A stretch of 64,000 nucleotides of DNA. Origin: Endothia cerciana (Eukaryota; Ascomycota; Sordariomycetes; Diaporthales; Cryphonectriaceae). Under the pieces are notes generated by a model that saw only the letters and a program-made list of their open reading frames with translations, searched no databases and was not told the origin of the DNA. The first letter of the stretch is position 1; each line of letters opens with the position of its first letter. The stretch is from NCBI GenBank assembly GCA_026119935.1, contig JALRMH010000044.1, positions 248,001 to 312,000 on the forward strand, read 5' to 3'. A program made the translations under genes and the position numbers. Below, in pieces: positions 1 through 11,678 of the stretch.

Positions 1-3000
1 CAGGCAGTGTTCGACGATCTCCGTCGACCTCCTTGGCGAGTAGTGCTCGTTGACGGCAGCTCAGGCATCGATATGCATCTTGCCATACATCACGTCCTCT
101 ATGACGCCCATTCTCTGCACGAGACATTGTCTACTCTTAGCAGAGCCCTCCACGAAGAGCTTCTGCACAGCGAAACCGACCTCGGCACCGTGGTGCAAGA
201 TATTATCACGCACACCCAGAACTGCAAACAGACCGCCCAAGCCTTTTGGGAGAATCACGCTCCAAAGGCAGTTGTTAACAGGTTCCCGGTAATGACACCT
301 CTGAGGGAAGACCAGCGGAAGGTTCAGGTCCAGTCAAGAACATCTCTTCTGTCGCTACCGGCGCTGGAGGAGGCTGTGAGGAATGCCGGCTTCACGGTCC
401 AAGCAGTGGCGCAGGCGGCGTGGCTGAGGATCTTGTCATCCTACTTAGGCGAGCCGGCTGTTGTCTTTGGTACCATTTTCTCCGGCCGAGACCTAGAAAC
501 GACGCGCAATGCAGTGTTCCCCTGCATCACGACGCTGCCGGTCATCGCCAAGAAGGCCTCCTCCAATCGGGAGCTTGTTCAGACTATGATGGAATACAAC
601 ACTGGGCTTCAACGGCATCAATGGACGCCGCTTACAGACATTCAGCGATGGTTGGGCCTTCCAAACACCAAGCTTTTTGATACGCTATTAGTGTACCAAA
701 AGTTTGAGAATGTTGGTGAGCAAGAGAAGCCGTGGAAGATCGTTGATGAGTCGGCTACTGTCGACTACCCTGTCTCCCTCGAAATTGAGCCCCAACGAGA
801 CTCGATCGAGCTTCGACTCACGTTCTTCAGCGACATTCTGCCAAATGAGCAAGCTAATATATTGCTTGAGCAGTTCGATGCCATGTTCTGCGACTTGGCG
901 CAGCACGCAGACGGCAATGAAGATGACCTCTTCAGGACGCATGAGGAGCTATTTGCTGTTCTTCCAGCAGAGGAGCCTAACCTGAAGTCAAATATCACAC
1001 TTCTTCATGAATTCGTCGAGGCTAGCGCGCAGGTGCAGTCAGACAAGATAGCGCTTGAATTTGTATCACATTTCGAGGGCGACAAACCAGTCTCCACCAA
1101 GTGGACTTACCGGAACTTGGACGAGAATGGCAACAGGGTCGCGAACATGCTCGCTCTTCACGTGGCTGCAGGCAATATCGTGGCCGTTTGCTTTGACAAG
1201 TGCCCTGAAGCGCACTTCGCAATGCTGGGTATCCTGAAAGTTGGGTGCGCACTGCTCGCCTTAGATCCAGGGGCGCCATCATCTCGAAAAGAATTCATCC
1301 TACAAGACTCGGGCGCTACTGTGCTTCTGACAGATAAGTTGAGGAGCCTCAACCTGGATTTCAATGTCTCGGTGCCCATTATTGTGGTCGACGAGAAAAA
1401 TCTCGCAGCAGCAAGCTCTGATCCACCTAAAGTCACGCATCCGTTGACACCACAAGACAGGAGTTACTGCCTGTACACCTCAGGCACGACAGGAACTCCC
1501 AAGGGCTGCGAAATCACGCACGAGAATGCCGTTCAGGCCATGCTTGCTTTCCAGAAGCTCTTTGAGGGCCACTGGGACGAGTGCTCCAAATGGTTGCAGT
1601 TCGCGTCCTATCACTTCGATGTCTCCGTGTTGGAGCAGTACTGGACATGGTCGGTTGGCATCACTTTAGTGGCTGCGCCCAGAGACGTCATTCTCGAGGA
1701 TCTGGCCGGCACAATCTCCCGCCTCGAGATCACTCACATCGATCTTACACCTAGTTTGGCACGTCTCATTCACCCGGATGAAGTTTCTAGCCTTTGCCGG
1801 GGAGTCTTCATTACTGGTGGTGAGCAGTTGAAGCAAGAGATTCTGGACGTCTGGGGCCCGAAGCGCGTCATTCACAACTTTTACGGGCCAACCGAAGCCA
1901 CTATCGGCGTGACTACGTTCCCTTGCGTACCGATCAACGGAAGATCTTCAAACATTGGAAGGCAGTTTGCGAATGTCGGCTCGTATGTCTTGAGACCCGG
2001 TACCGATATTCCGGTTCTGAAAGGTGGTGTAGGTGAGCTTTGTATTTCAGGGAAGCTAGTCGGAAAGGGCTATCTGAACAGGAATGATCTCACTGCTGAA
2101 CGATTCCCAACTCTTGACACTTTTGGCGAACGTGTCTACCGGACTGGTGATCTAGTTCGCGTCCTTCACGACGGTTGTTTCGATTTCCTCGGCCGAGCCG
2201 ATGATCAAGTCAAGCTCCGTGGTCAGCGTCTCGAAATCGGCGAGATTAACCACTGCATCAAGTCTGGCGTGTCCCAAATCACCGATGTTGTCACTCTTGT
2301 GATCCACAACGAGAAACAGCAGAAGGATCTCCTCGTCTCGTTCGTGGTCACGATGCGGGACTCAAAGTCTAAGGACCTCAAAGTCATTGATGGAGAGGAA
2401 GCACTGAGTATCGGTCAGAAAGTCCAGCAGGCATGCCGCGAGAAGCTTCCTGGATATATGATTCCTACGTATGTCCTGCTACTACCTTTCATACCTCTGT
2501 CACCGAACAACAAGGCAGAGGTTAAGGAGCTCCGAGCACTTTTCGGCAGGCTATCGCCCGAACAGCTAGTGGCGCCCTCTGCTATCTCGAACGCTGACTT
2601 TGGTGATTTCGGGAGGAGAATTCGCAGTGCGCTGAGCAGCATGGCTGGAGTTGCAGAAACTAGCATTTTGCCCAGCACGAACATCTTTGAGCTGGGCGTG
2701 GACTCCATCAATGTCATAAGATTCGCGAGGGCGCTGAAGCGGCAGAGCATCAAGCATGCCACCCCGGCTGTCATTCTGAGAAACCCAACGGTCGCCGGTC
2801 TAGCCCAAGTACTGCAGTCTACGCAACAATCGGCTGAGTCCTCCAATGACGTTCTTGAGGCAAGGCAAGCAGTCGAAGCTTGTCAGCACCGCCACAGGGG
2901 AGCTGTATGCAGGGCCCTAGGCGTCGCCCCTGACCAGATCGAGTACATTGCCCCGTGCTCGGCACTGCAACAAGGCATGATCTCGCGATCCAGAACCAAG

Positions 3001-6000
3001 GGAAAGAAGGATGCCTACTTTAATACGTTCCAGTTCGAGCTGGCAGAGAACATCTCGTTGTCGAAGCTCCGCGCAGCATGGGAGCAGCTCGTCCTCAGCA
3101 ACGCGGTGCTGCGAACTCGGTTCGTGTCGTCTACAGAAGGCTTCGTGCAAGTCGCAGTGAAATCCATCGAGGTTCCTTGGGATGAGCTGCAGCTGCAGAA
3201 GGATGATGACCTAGAAGCTTTGTTAGACGAGCGTCGAATGTCTTGGGTTCAGGCCAATAGCCAAAGTGTCAAGTCGCCAGTGGAATTTCTGACGTTATGT
3301 CGCGGTGGCATGCGTATGTTGGTCATTCACATCTTCCACGCAATCTACGACGCAAACAGCTTCGACATCGTGCTCAATGAGGTCGCTAGACTGTACAACG
3401 GTCAGGAAAACGCAGTCCAAGCACCGAGCTTCCTCGATGCTCTTCTCCACGGCCCGTTGAAGAATCACTCGTCCTCCAAGAACTTCTGGACTGGACATCT
3501 GCACACTGTCAGCTTGGGTCCTATGCCTCAGATATCGGCGACACCAAGCCATCAGGATCTTAGTGTCTCACGTCAAGTGCCGTTCAAAGCCCTCGAGAGC
3601 GTCCGAAAGAAGTTGGGCGTCACACAACAAGCAGTCGTTCAAGCGATGTGGAGCACTGCCTTGCAAAGGTGCTTTGGATCAGAGGTTACTTTTGGCATCA
3701 TTGTTTCGGGCCGTTCAATCGATTTGGAGAACGTTGGCAAGACCATCGGTCCGCTCTTCAACACCATTCCTTACCATCACCGTGTCTCTCAAGGTCAAGC
3801 CTGGTCAACCGTCATCCGTCAATGCCACGAGTTCAACACAGCAATCCTGCCATTCCAGCACGTCCCCTTGAGAGATGTGCAGAAATGGTGCTCCGGTGGG
3901 AAACCGCTCTTCGACAGTCTGTTCTCCTTCCAAAGAGCTTCCGCTCTACTAGAACCAGCCCAAGGACTGTGGAAGGAAGTCAAGTCAAATGCCAGCCCAG
4001 ACTATCCTTTAGCTTTCGAGGCGACATTGCTCCCTGACGGTGCCTTGCAGCTCTTACTTGTGGCTTCGCAGGGGGTGGCAGACGAGATGGCGCTCGATGA
4101 GCTTCTCGATAATTTCGAGAACAGTGCAAGAGCTGTGGTGGACAATGCTGATGCCGTGGTGTCGCCAACCGCGGTTGGCGTCTTTGCGACCAATTCCTTG
4201 CAGACTAACAAAGCTGATTCGCAGGCTTTACCTGAATCACCGGAGGAAGCCCGGCCGTATTTCGAATGGACACCTCAAGCCATGATCATTCGCACAGAGA
4301 TGGCTCTCCTTGCTGACGTCGAAGCTTCGTCCATCACCCCGAAGACAAGCTTGCTAGAGCTTGGCTTAGACAGCATTGACACCATCAAGCTGTCTGCGAG
4401 GCTACGGAGGGCAGGTATCTCCTTGAGTAATAGTGACTTGATCAAGGGGCAAAGTATTGCGCAGCTTATGATCGTTCTGCGAAGAAAAGAGGCAGTAAAG
4501 GGTGAGGTTCAGGACAGTGGTTACTGCTCGGACGTCGAAGACCCTTCGACACCCCTCAGGAGACATATGGAGGAGAACGGCCGGGACCTTGCCAACGTGC
4601 AGGAGGTGCTTCCCCCTACGCCATTGCAAGATTCCATGGTGTCTGAGATGATTCAGTCAGACTTCCAACTGTACTTCAACCACGACGTCCTTGAGCTCTC
4701 GCCAGACATAGACATGGCTCGCCTCAAGAGTGCCTGGGAGACTGTCATCAAGAATTCGCCAATTCTGCGAACAGTCTTCGTTGAGGTAGAAAGCCTAGCC
4801 TTTGAGTTCGCATATTCGCAGCTAGTCATGGGAGATCTTTTGCCGGAGTTTAACGAGGTTGAGATGCAGTCTCTTGATGAAGTGACGCGCTTGGTGGAAC
4901 AGGCGCGCACAAAGGCTCGTGATGGCCGTGGGTCATCGAATCTGCTGCAACTGACGTTTGCCAAGCTGAAGCAGAAGACGTATATCGTCTTCTCGATTGC
5001 GCATGCGCTCTACGATGGCTGGTCGCTGGGGCTACTGCATCAGGATGTCGAGGCTGCTTACCGTGGCACATACGCACCACGCGAAGCGTATACCGACTAT
5101 CTAGGAGACATCGTTCGCTCCTCCAAGGATGATGCCCGGGTTTTCTGGTCCAGTTACATCTCGGATGCCGCGCCCACCACGTTCCCCTCTCGCTCTGGGC
5201 CAACAGATTCAGAAGTCAACAGGGCCGAAGCTTCGCTGAGCACCCCAGCTGCGACCCTCAAAGCCTTCTGCAAACGCCATGCGGTCAGTCAACAAGTCGT
5301 TGCACAGGCATGCTGGGCCGCTGTGCTTGCAACATATTGTCAGAGTTTAGACGTTACTTTCGGCGTCGTGTTGTCAGGCAGGGACACCGAGGCTTCTGAA
5401 GCGATACTGTTCCCAACAATGAACACCGTGCCTGTGAGAGCGGTCTTTCATGGATCGGCGACTGCTTTCTTGCGCTACATGCAAGACAACATGACCAGTA
5501 TCAACCAATGGCAGCACTTTCCCCTGCGGAAGATTCATGCGATGATGCAAAATCGGCAGGGCAGCCTCTTTAACACGCTCTTCATCTTGCAAAAGGGCTC
5601 TCGTGGCCCTTCATCTCCAGGTGAGGCTAATGAGCCGTTCGTCTCGTCCGTCGGGGGATTATCCGCTGTGGAATATCCTGTCTGTGTTGAGATGGAGGTT
5701 GAAAATGACAAGGTCATGTGGCGCACTGCCTGTGATGATGGTTACTTGTCGTCAGCTGGGACGAAGCAGCTTCTTGGGGAACTTGGAAATGCTCTAGTCT
5801 TCTTGATCAACTCGCCTCATGACGACATCCTTAAGTTCGGTGGTGATGGTGTCTCGGTTTGCGGGTTGGCCCCGTTCCGACCAAGACAACACATAGCCTC
5901 GTGGCGGGGAGAGGAAAATCAAGCCAACGAGGAGGATGATGAGTGGTCAGTGATCGAAGAGACTATCAGGTCTGTTCTCGCAGAGGTTTCTGGGGTCGAG

Positions 6001-7598
6001 CGAGATTCTATCAGCAAGACCCACAGTATCTACCATCTTGGTCTCGACTCCATCAGCGCCATCAAAGTCAGCTCAGTTTTGCGCAAGCGGGGCGTGAACG
6101 TCAGCGTGAGGAAGATGGTTCAAGCGATTTCTATCAAGGACATAGCTGCGAAGGCTTCAGGTTCTTCATCGCCATCCTCGACGGACACAGTTCTGGCTGG
6201 TGACCCGTCACAAGCGGTAGACAAAATAATGGAAGGCATCAAAGTGGATGAGCTTCTGCGGAACACCGACATCGATACCTCCGACGTGGAAGAAGTCATG
6301 CCCGCCACCGCGATGCAGACGCACATGCTCAGCATCTGGCAGAACACTAATGGCCTCTTGTTCTTTTCCGTGTTTCGCTACCGACTATCCGGTATCAGAG
6401 ATCGTCAAGCCATTGATAACGCTTGGATGGCCCTGATCAAGCAGCATACCATTCTGCGCACAGTTTTTGTCGCCACCGGATCTAGAGGAATCCCGTTCTT
6501 ACAGCTGGCTCTCCGATCAAGTCCAGTAGTCGCGAACCCATTCTGGGCGTTCAGTGTACAAAGACATGATGACAGCGACTGGGCCATCAGTCTGAAGATC
6601 CACCATGCTCTGTATGATGGAGTGAGCCTCCCGCTGATCATGGATCAATTCAAGAAGCTGCTTTTCGACAATGTAGCCGTGGACAACGATAATCACCAGG
6701 AAGAGTCGATGTGGAAGAGACTCATTGGATCATCGAGGGGCGATCAAGCGATGACCAACCGAAAGTCTTTCTGGACAGACTATCTTCACGGCGCGCAACC
6801 CTTGCCAGTCGACATACAAGGCGCCAACTCCACTGGATCTACAAGCGAACGTGTCATCCTCCTACGACGTGCAGCTCTCACTAGTACAACGAAGCTGAAG
6901 ACGCTCTGTTCCGAGAAGGGTGTCAGCATACAAGCTGTGTTCCTCGCGGCGTATGCCAAGGCCCTCGCGCCAAGTTTTGGTGGAGATGGGGATAGAGACG
7001 TTGTGTTTGGCGTGTATCTTGCCAACAGAGGCGCTGGTCCTGCACTGCCGTACCCGACGCTCTGCCTTGTACCGCTTCGCGTGCGCGTGCCGCAGGATTC
7101 TGGAGTCGCTGAAGTGGCTGCCAATATACAGCAGGACCTCTATCGAATCTCAGCTCCGGAGAATGTCTCAGTCGGCCTGTGGGAGATCAAGGAATGGACG
7201 GGTGTGGAAGTTGACTCCTTTGTGAACTTCTTGAGCTTGCCCGACGAGCCAAGAGACACGCGTGGGGGCGATGCTCATGGCGCCATCCATCTTGAGGAAG
7301 TCGGTTTCGATGAAGCAGCAGCACTGGGGGAGAGAAGCGATGTTGTTGACCCGGGCCGACTGCGTTGGCTTGAGACTAATGCGGTTCGGGAATCTTATCC
7401 TGTGAGTGGATGTTTTCTTGCCTCAAGATGTGTGAACTTCGAACAGCTAACAAATTTGCGTAGGACGCTGTGGACGTTGAGGCATCGTTGCAAGCAAATG
7501 GGGCAATGGATATTGGAGTATTTGGCTCCCATGGAAAACTTGGCGATAATGGCGCAGGTAACTTGGTGGACATGATCGCTGATATCTTGCGCATGTAA
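1..7598 (+). CDS. sidC: Intracellular siderophore (ferricrocin-type) NRPS, 3' part; 5' end lies outside the window
   Basis: Non-ribosomal peptide synthetase that assembles a cyclic hydroxamate siderophore from N5-acyl-N5-hydroxyornithine and small amino acids. The reading frame is open from base 1. One intron (7402-7463, GTGAGT...TAG) precedes a 135-nt last exon, and 2511 residues are visible. Domains in order, numbered from the first codon: condensation (HH at about 30-31), adenylation (about 330-860; YTSGTTGTPKG at 492; NFYGPTEA core), thiolation (Ser 902), condensation (FHAIYDA, His 1113), thiolation (Ser 1458), condensation (AHALYDG, His 1668), thiolation (Ser 2017), terminal condensation (HHALYDG, His 2202). 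No thioesterase follows. A C-A-T-C unit followed by two T-C pairs is the known tail of SidC/NPS2 synthetases, in which T-C repeats allow iterative use of a module and the last C domain cyclises the product. Substrate assignment comes from the family, not from reading the binding pocket. The family is normally repressed by iron through a GATA factor, but the promoter is not visible here. Confidence 0.9.
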
Positions 7599-7817
7599 AA
7601 GCGCGTTTCATTTCTTTTTATTTTCTTTTTATTTTCTTTTCCTTCCATACCCGTACATATATATATGGCATATTGCATTACATTAGAAAGATCCAGCATA
7701 CACAAGAGGCCCTGTTTCGACAGCATCAACTCCTGAGTCGCGGTAAAGATCGACTTCTTTTCAGGGTATCTTGGGTTATGTGATCCAACCTTCCAGGTTT
7801 TAGGCGGTGATCAACCG

Positions 7818-8759
7818 CTACTTCTGCCGAATATTCTTTGGTTTGCGCTTCTTGAAGGCTATGACCGGGGCCTCTGCGCCTCCTTGTGCTCCTTCAACGT
7901 CTTCGGTCTTCACGGTAGATACGTCAGGCTTGCCATCAGCTTCCGCAGTATTTTCTGCTGTTATCGAACCATCCCCCTCTGCTTGTTCCTTTTTGATGGG
8001 CGGTAGAGCCTCGTCAGCCTCCCGCTTGAAGCTGTCCTCTGCTGGGTCGGTCTTTGCAGGCTCCTTAACGCTTTCTTCCTTCTTCACACCATCTGCGCCT
8101 GCACTATCCTCGTCCATCTTCTTGACCGGCAGGCCCCCGCTCAACAGCGCGTCCAGGTCCTCACTCGCCTCCCCTCCCGCAACCTTCGAGTCCCGGCCCC
8201 ACCGCCTGGGTTTTTTAAACAGACCCTTGACAGCATCCTCCTCTTCCTTCTCCTCTTCTGTGCGTTCTCTCTTGTGGACACCTCTTGCCCTTGCCTCGGG
8301 GCTGACATCTTCGCCTCTGGGTCTCTCCTCGACAACCGTCGTAGACGTAACAGTCCACTCGCCCACCATCGCGAGGTCCCCCCGGAACTCCTGCGGTATG
8401 CTCACGCCGAGCGAGGCAAGCTGCTCCGCCTGCCTCTTCCGCTCCGACTCGGACAGCAAACCGCCTGCCCCGCCGCCACCACCGCCGCGGCCAGGTGCCG
8501 CAGCCGGCGGCCCCGCGCCGGGAGCAGAAGAAGGCCCACCGCCGACGACGCCATTCAGCCGCTCGATTTCCCGCCTGGCGCGCTCCTTCTCCCGGTCCTC
8601 CTGCTCCTTGCCGCGGTGCAGCTCCCGCAGCGAGCGCTTGACGGCGCCCTGGTGCCTGCCGGTGGCCTCGTGGTTCTGGCGCTCGAGCTTCGTGTCGCGC
8701 ACGTAGGTGGCACAGTGCTTGCACCAGTACCTGGGCGTCGACTTCCAGTGCTCCGCCAT
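7818..8759 (-). CDS. U1-type (matrin) zinc-finger protein, WBP4-like splicing factor
   Basis: Single-exon gene of 313 residues. Residues 5-38 form a U1/matrin-type C2H2 finger (WCKHCATYV... with two spaced His before GAVKR), followed by a charged helical stretch rich in Arg and Glu (about 39-68). This is the N-terminal layout of WW-domain-binding protein 4 (FBP21), a spliceosome-associated protein. No WW domain is visible; the rest is low-complexity, Gly/Pro-rich near 70-90 and acidic/basic afterwards, ending in a basic KKRKPKNIRQK tail that could act as a nuclear signal. The start is the first ATG before the finger. The gene converges on the NRPS with about 220 nt between stop codons. The expected role is pre-mRNA splicing in the nucleus. 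The specific family member is an inference. Confidence 0.8.
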   Translation of the reverse strand: MAEHWKSTPRYWCKHCATYVRDTKLERQNHEATGRHQGAVKRSLRELHRGKEQEDREKERARREIERLNGVVGGGPSSAPGAGPPAAAPGRGGGGGGAGGLLSESERKRQAEQLASLGVSIPQEFRGDLAMVGEWTVTSTTVVEERPRGEDVSPEARARGVHKRERTEEEKEEEDAVKGLFKKPRRWGRDSKVAGGEASEDLDALLSGGLPVKKMDEDSAGADGVKKEESVKEPAKTDPAEDSFKREADEALPPIKKEQAEGDGSITAENTAEADGKPDVSTVKTEDVEGAQGGAEAPVIAFKKRKPKNIRQK

Positions 8760-10034
8760 CCTTTGTGCCCGGGGGCGAGGGAGAGTGTGTCCCTTGCGTA
8801 GCCGGGTTAGGGGGGGTTAGGGGAAGCGTGGGAGGAAGGGAGGGAGGATCTATTCGGGGCCCGAGTCGAGGGGCCAAGGGAGGTTGAGCTGCGACTGAAC
8901 AAGGGCTGCTGCTGGGTTTGGCGGGGATGCTGGAGTCCCAGGTGTAAATTCGCACAGTACGTAGGAGAGGGGTGAGTTATCAAGGGAGCGGGAAATCACC
9001 GGTTCGCTATGTTCTTCTTTTTGTTTAACGCGGTCGAGTTCGAGGGATGATTAAATGATTCCTTCTGCCACGAAGACTGGCGGCCGGCAACGACGTTGGA
9101 AGTACTCAGGTACTGTACGTGCAGGGGGGGTGTGCATACGGGGTTATGCTTTGTCATCAAAAACACGCCTACCACGCTCTGACATTCAGCTCATCTGCGT
9201 CCACACGTCAAACTCGGGTTCAGGTCATCGAGCCGGCATCATCAACACGCGTCAGACCGGATTGTCCGATTTGTTTGCAATGATTTATTTGCGTGGTCTA
9301 GTGGCCTATGTACAGGGACTTCAGGAGATCCCTAGAGTACTGCAATTACGCCCACGACCGTTCCAGGTCTCATCATGTCCATGTCCCATGACCGTCATCA
9401 GATGAGGAAGAGTCCTCCCTAGTCCACGTGCAGACGAGTGCCGCGGGGGTATTGTTTCTCTCCCATGAGTTCCCTTTCCTTCCCGTTCCCTTGTTCCCCG
9501 TGCAGTTACCGGTTCCCTTCGGGGTGGAAGTGGAACCGAGGCAGAAAAGAAGAACACAGATCCCGTTTCCCATAGGTCCATTAGTTTGCTCACCGGAAAT
9601 CGCGGTGGCCTGACAAGTATCAACGAAACAAGCAAATGTGCCACGAAAGGAAAGAAGAAAAAGAAAAAAACCAACCAACAACAACCGGGGCTGCAGTCCC
9701 CCACTGTGCTGTACCATTCCCCGGGATCAAGACCTCCACCCCTCTTGTCTCCCCTGCGATCCTCCGGTGGTGGGTGCGTGGGTGGGTGACGAAAAAGCGC
9801 AGACAGGACACCTGCAAGATGATTAGGGGAAGCAGCGAGGCTACCAGCATCCGCATTACAAGCCTCGCAAGATCAGACGTCGTGTTGTTGCCATGCTGAT
9901 TAGATCGACCAAAGATGACGAGGGTCGACAAACAAAAGCTGCTGAAGGAGGAAGACGAGATCCGAGGAATGGGTATCGCAACAGGTCAAGGGAACATGCG
10001 TTTGTGGTTGTGTTGTGTGGAAGGGGCCGGGCAT
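8760..10034. other. Intergenic region with a G-rich promoter stretch
   Basis: About 1.3 kb between the start of the zinc-finger gene and the stop of the PIR-like gene. The first 80 nt upstream of the zinc-finger ATG are strongly G-rich on the + strand and include a telomere-like G run at 8804-8823. A purine-rich stretch lies at 9652-9690. Open frames here have no recognisable domain and look like chance. It probably holds the zinc-finger promoter and the 3' UTR of the wall-protein gene. Confidence 0.5.
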
Positions 10035-11678
10035 CTAGAGGAATGCGACCGCGCCGATCAGGCCGACCATCAGGGCAGCCATCGATCCCATCCTGACCGT
10101 GCCGGCAGCCGCGCCGCTGCTAGCGGGGGCAGAGGTACCGGTCGAGGCCGACGACGACGTGGCGGACGAGCCAGATGAAGCCGTGCCCGAGGCCGCGGAC
10201 GTGGCGAGCGTGCTGCTGCCCGCACCGGTCGCCGAGGCACCGGTCGCGGTAGCGCCGCCAGTAGTGGGCACGGTCTCGCTGGGAAGGGTAACTGCCGAGC
10301 CCGAGGCGGAGGTCTCGGCAGGGGAGGTCGCAGCCTCTGTGGAGGTCGCGGCTGCGACGCTGCTCACGGTGGGCACCGAGGCGGCTGGGGTCACCTGGAT
10401 CTGGCCATCCGTGTACTGGGACACGGGCACAAGGGTGGAGGTCGCGGAGTTCTCAGGCGTGCTGGTGATGCTGGCGCACGGGGTAGTGCCGACCTGAACC
10501 TGGCCTGTGGGAGGTTCATGTGAGCACGTGTCTTACGTACAGGCTAAGGCGGGGATGGTGGGGGCCTAGGCTGGACACCTCGCGACGGGGAGGACGACAG
10601 GGCAGTGCAGGTGGGGGGGAATGGACTTACCATCAGAGATCTGCGAGACCTGGCAGAGAGGGACACCGGTCGTGGTAGTCTTGACCTGAGGCTGTCCGTC
10701 GGAGATGGCGCTCACGATGGTGGTGGTGACGACCTGGGTTCCGACGACCTGACCATCGCCGGACTCGGAGGCGGTGCCACCACATGGCATGATGATGACC
10801 TCCACGGGCGAGCACTGGGCGGCCCAGTTGCGGTCGTACAGATTGTAGAAGTCACCGGACTCACACTCGTACCAGACGGCGGATCCGCCAAGGGCCAGGG
10901 AGCCGTTGCTGCAGGAGGAGAAACCCGCGGTGTAGATGGCACCGGCCTGTGGGGGCTCGTCGAACTGGAACTGGTAGTTGCTGGCGATGTATCCAGTTCG
11001 CTCCTTGGAGTCGCTCAAGACACCACCAGAGAGGCTGGCAACGAGAGTGCCAGAGTCCGAGCAGGAAGCTCGCTTCTGTGGTGATATTGTCAGCAAATCT
11101 CAGCTTTGGGCTGGCCATGACGGCACCGAGGCCAGCTCCTCGAGGACACAAGGTGGTGTTGGGGATGGGTGGTAGCCGCGTGACGTCCGAGGTGTGGCAT
11201 TTGCAAACATTGACCGAGGTGGATATGACATGTTTAAGGGCAAGTGATCGTCAAACAGCAATCAAGGTGTTTGGTAACCCAAGGACCTGTGAAGCGTGGG
11301 GGACGCTGCTGTTTTTCGGGTGTATCACAACGGCCAGGTCGTCGTGGTCGCCCAGCTTGACGACGAAACGGGGGCAGACGACACGAGGGCAAGTGGGAGG
11401 GGGGACAGCGAACAAGGTGGATCAACGGTGTCAAGCTGGGGATGGGGCAGCTTGTATGACAAGCAAGTGGTGGTATCGTGGGTACAACTTACGGCGATGG
11501 GCTCAGAACGCTTCTCAGCACCGGCGACCTTAGCGACGGTGATCTCAAAGGTACCGTCGTACGAGGTAGAGCAGCCAGCAGGAGCGGTGGCGGAGGGGGC
11601 GATGGCGGAGGTGACGCCCTGAGCCAGGGCAACACCAGCCATGCTGGCGAGGGCGACGACGGTGGTGAAGGCCTTCAT
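10035..11678 (-). CDS. Secreted cell-wall protein with PIR domain and GPI-anchor signal
   Basis: Three exons on the minus strand: 11678-11493, 11075-10631 and 10504-10035, giving 366 residues. The introns are 417 nt and 126 nt, both with GTAAGT donors and CAG acceptors. The protein begins with a signal peptide (MKAFTTVVALASMAGVALA). Next comes a domain typical of the C-terminus of yeast PIR wall proteins: a Kex2-like KR, GVLSDSKERTGYIASNYQFQ, then YNLYDRNWAAQCSPV with several Cys. Short PIR-like units follow (VSAISDGQPQ, VSQISDGQVQ, SQYTDGQIQV), the second created across intron 2. A long Ser/Thr/Ala-rich stalk leads to a hydrophobic C-terminus (ALMVGLIGAVAFL) typical of GPI-anchored proteins. 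PIR proteins are alkali-labile covalent glucan cross-linkers; GPI anchoring provides a second wall or membrane attachment. Stop is TAG at 10035-10037. The final function is inferred from the family. Confidence 0.85.

Noticed and set aside
7807..8706. Long Ser/Pro-rich open frame on the plus strand
   Set aside because: It is the antisense of the U1-type zinc-finger gene; composition mirrors that gene's GC-rich codons and no domain is present.
9289..9360. Possible tRNA (GCGTGGTCTAGTGGC resembles an A box)
   Set aside because: No B box (GGTTCGA-like) follows at the right distance and no acceptor stem pairs.
10099..10497. Ala/Val-rich open frame on the plus strand
   Set aside because: It is the antisense of the low-complexity Ser/Thr/Ala stalk of the PIR-like protein.
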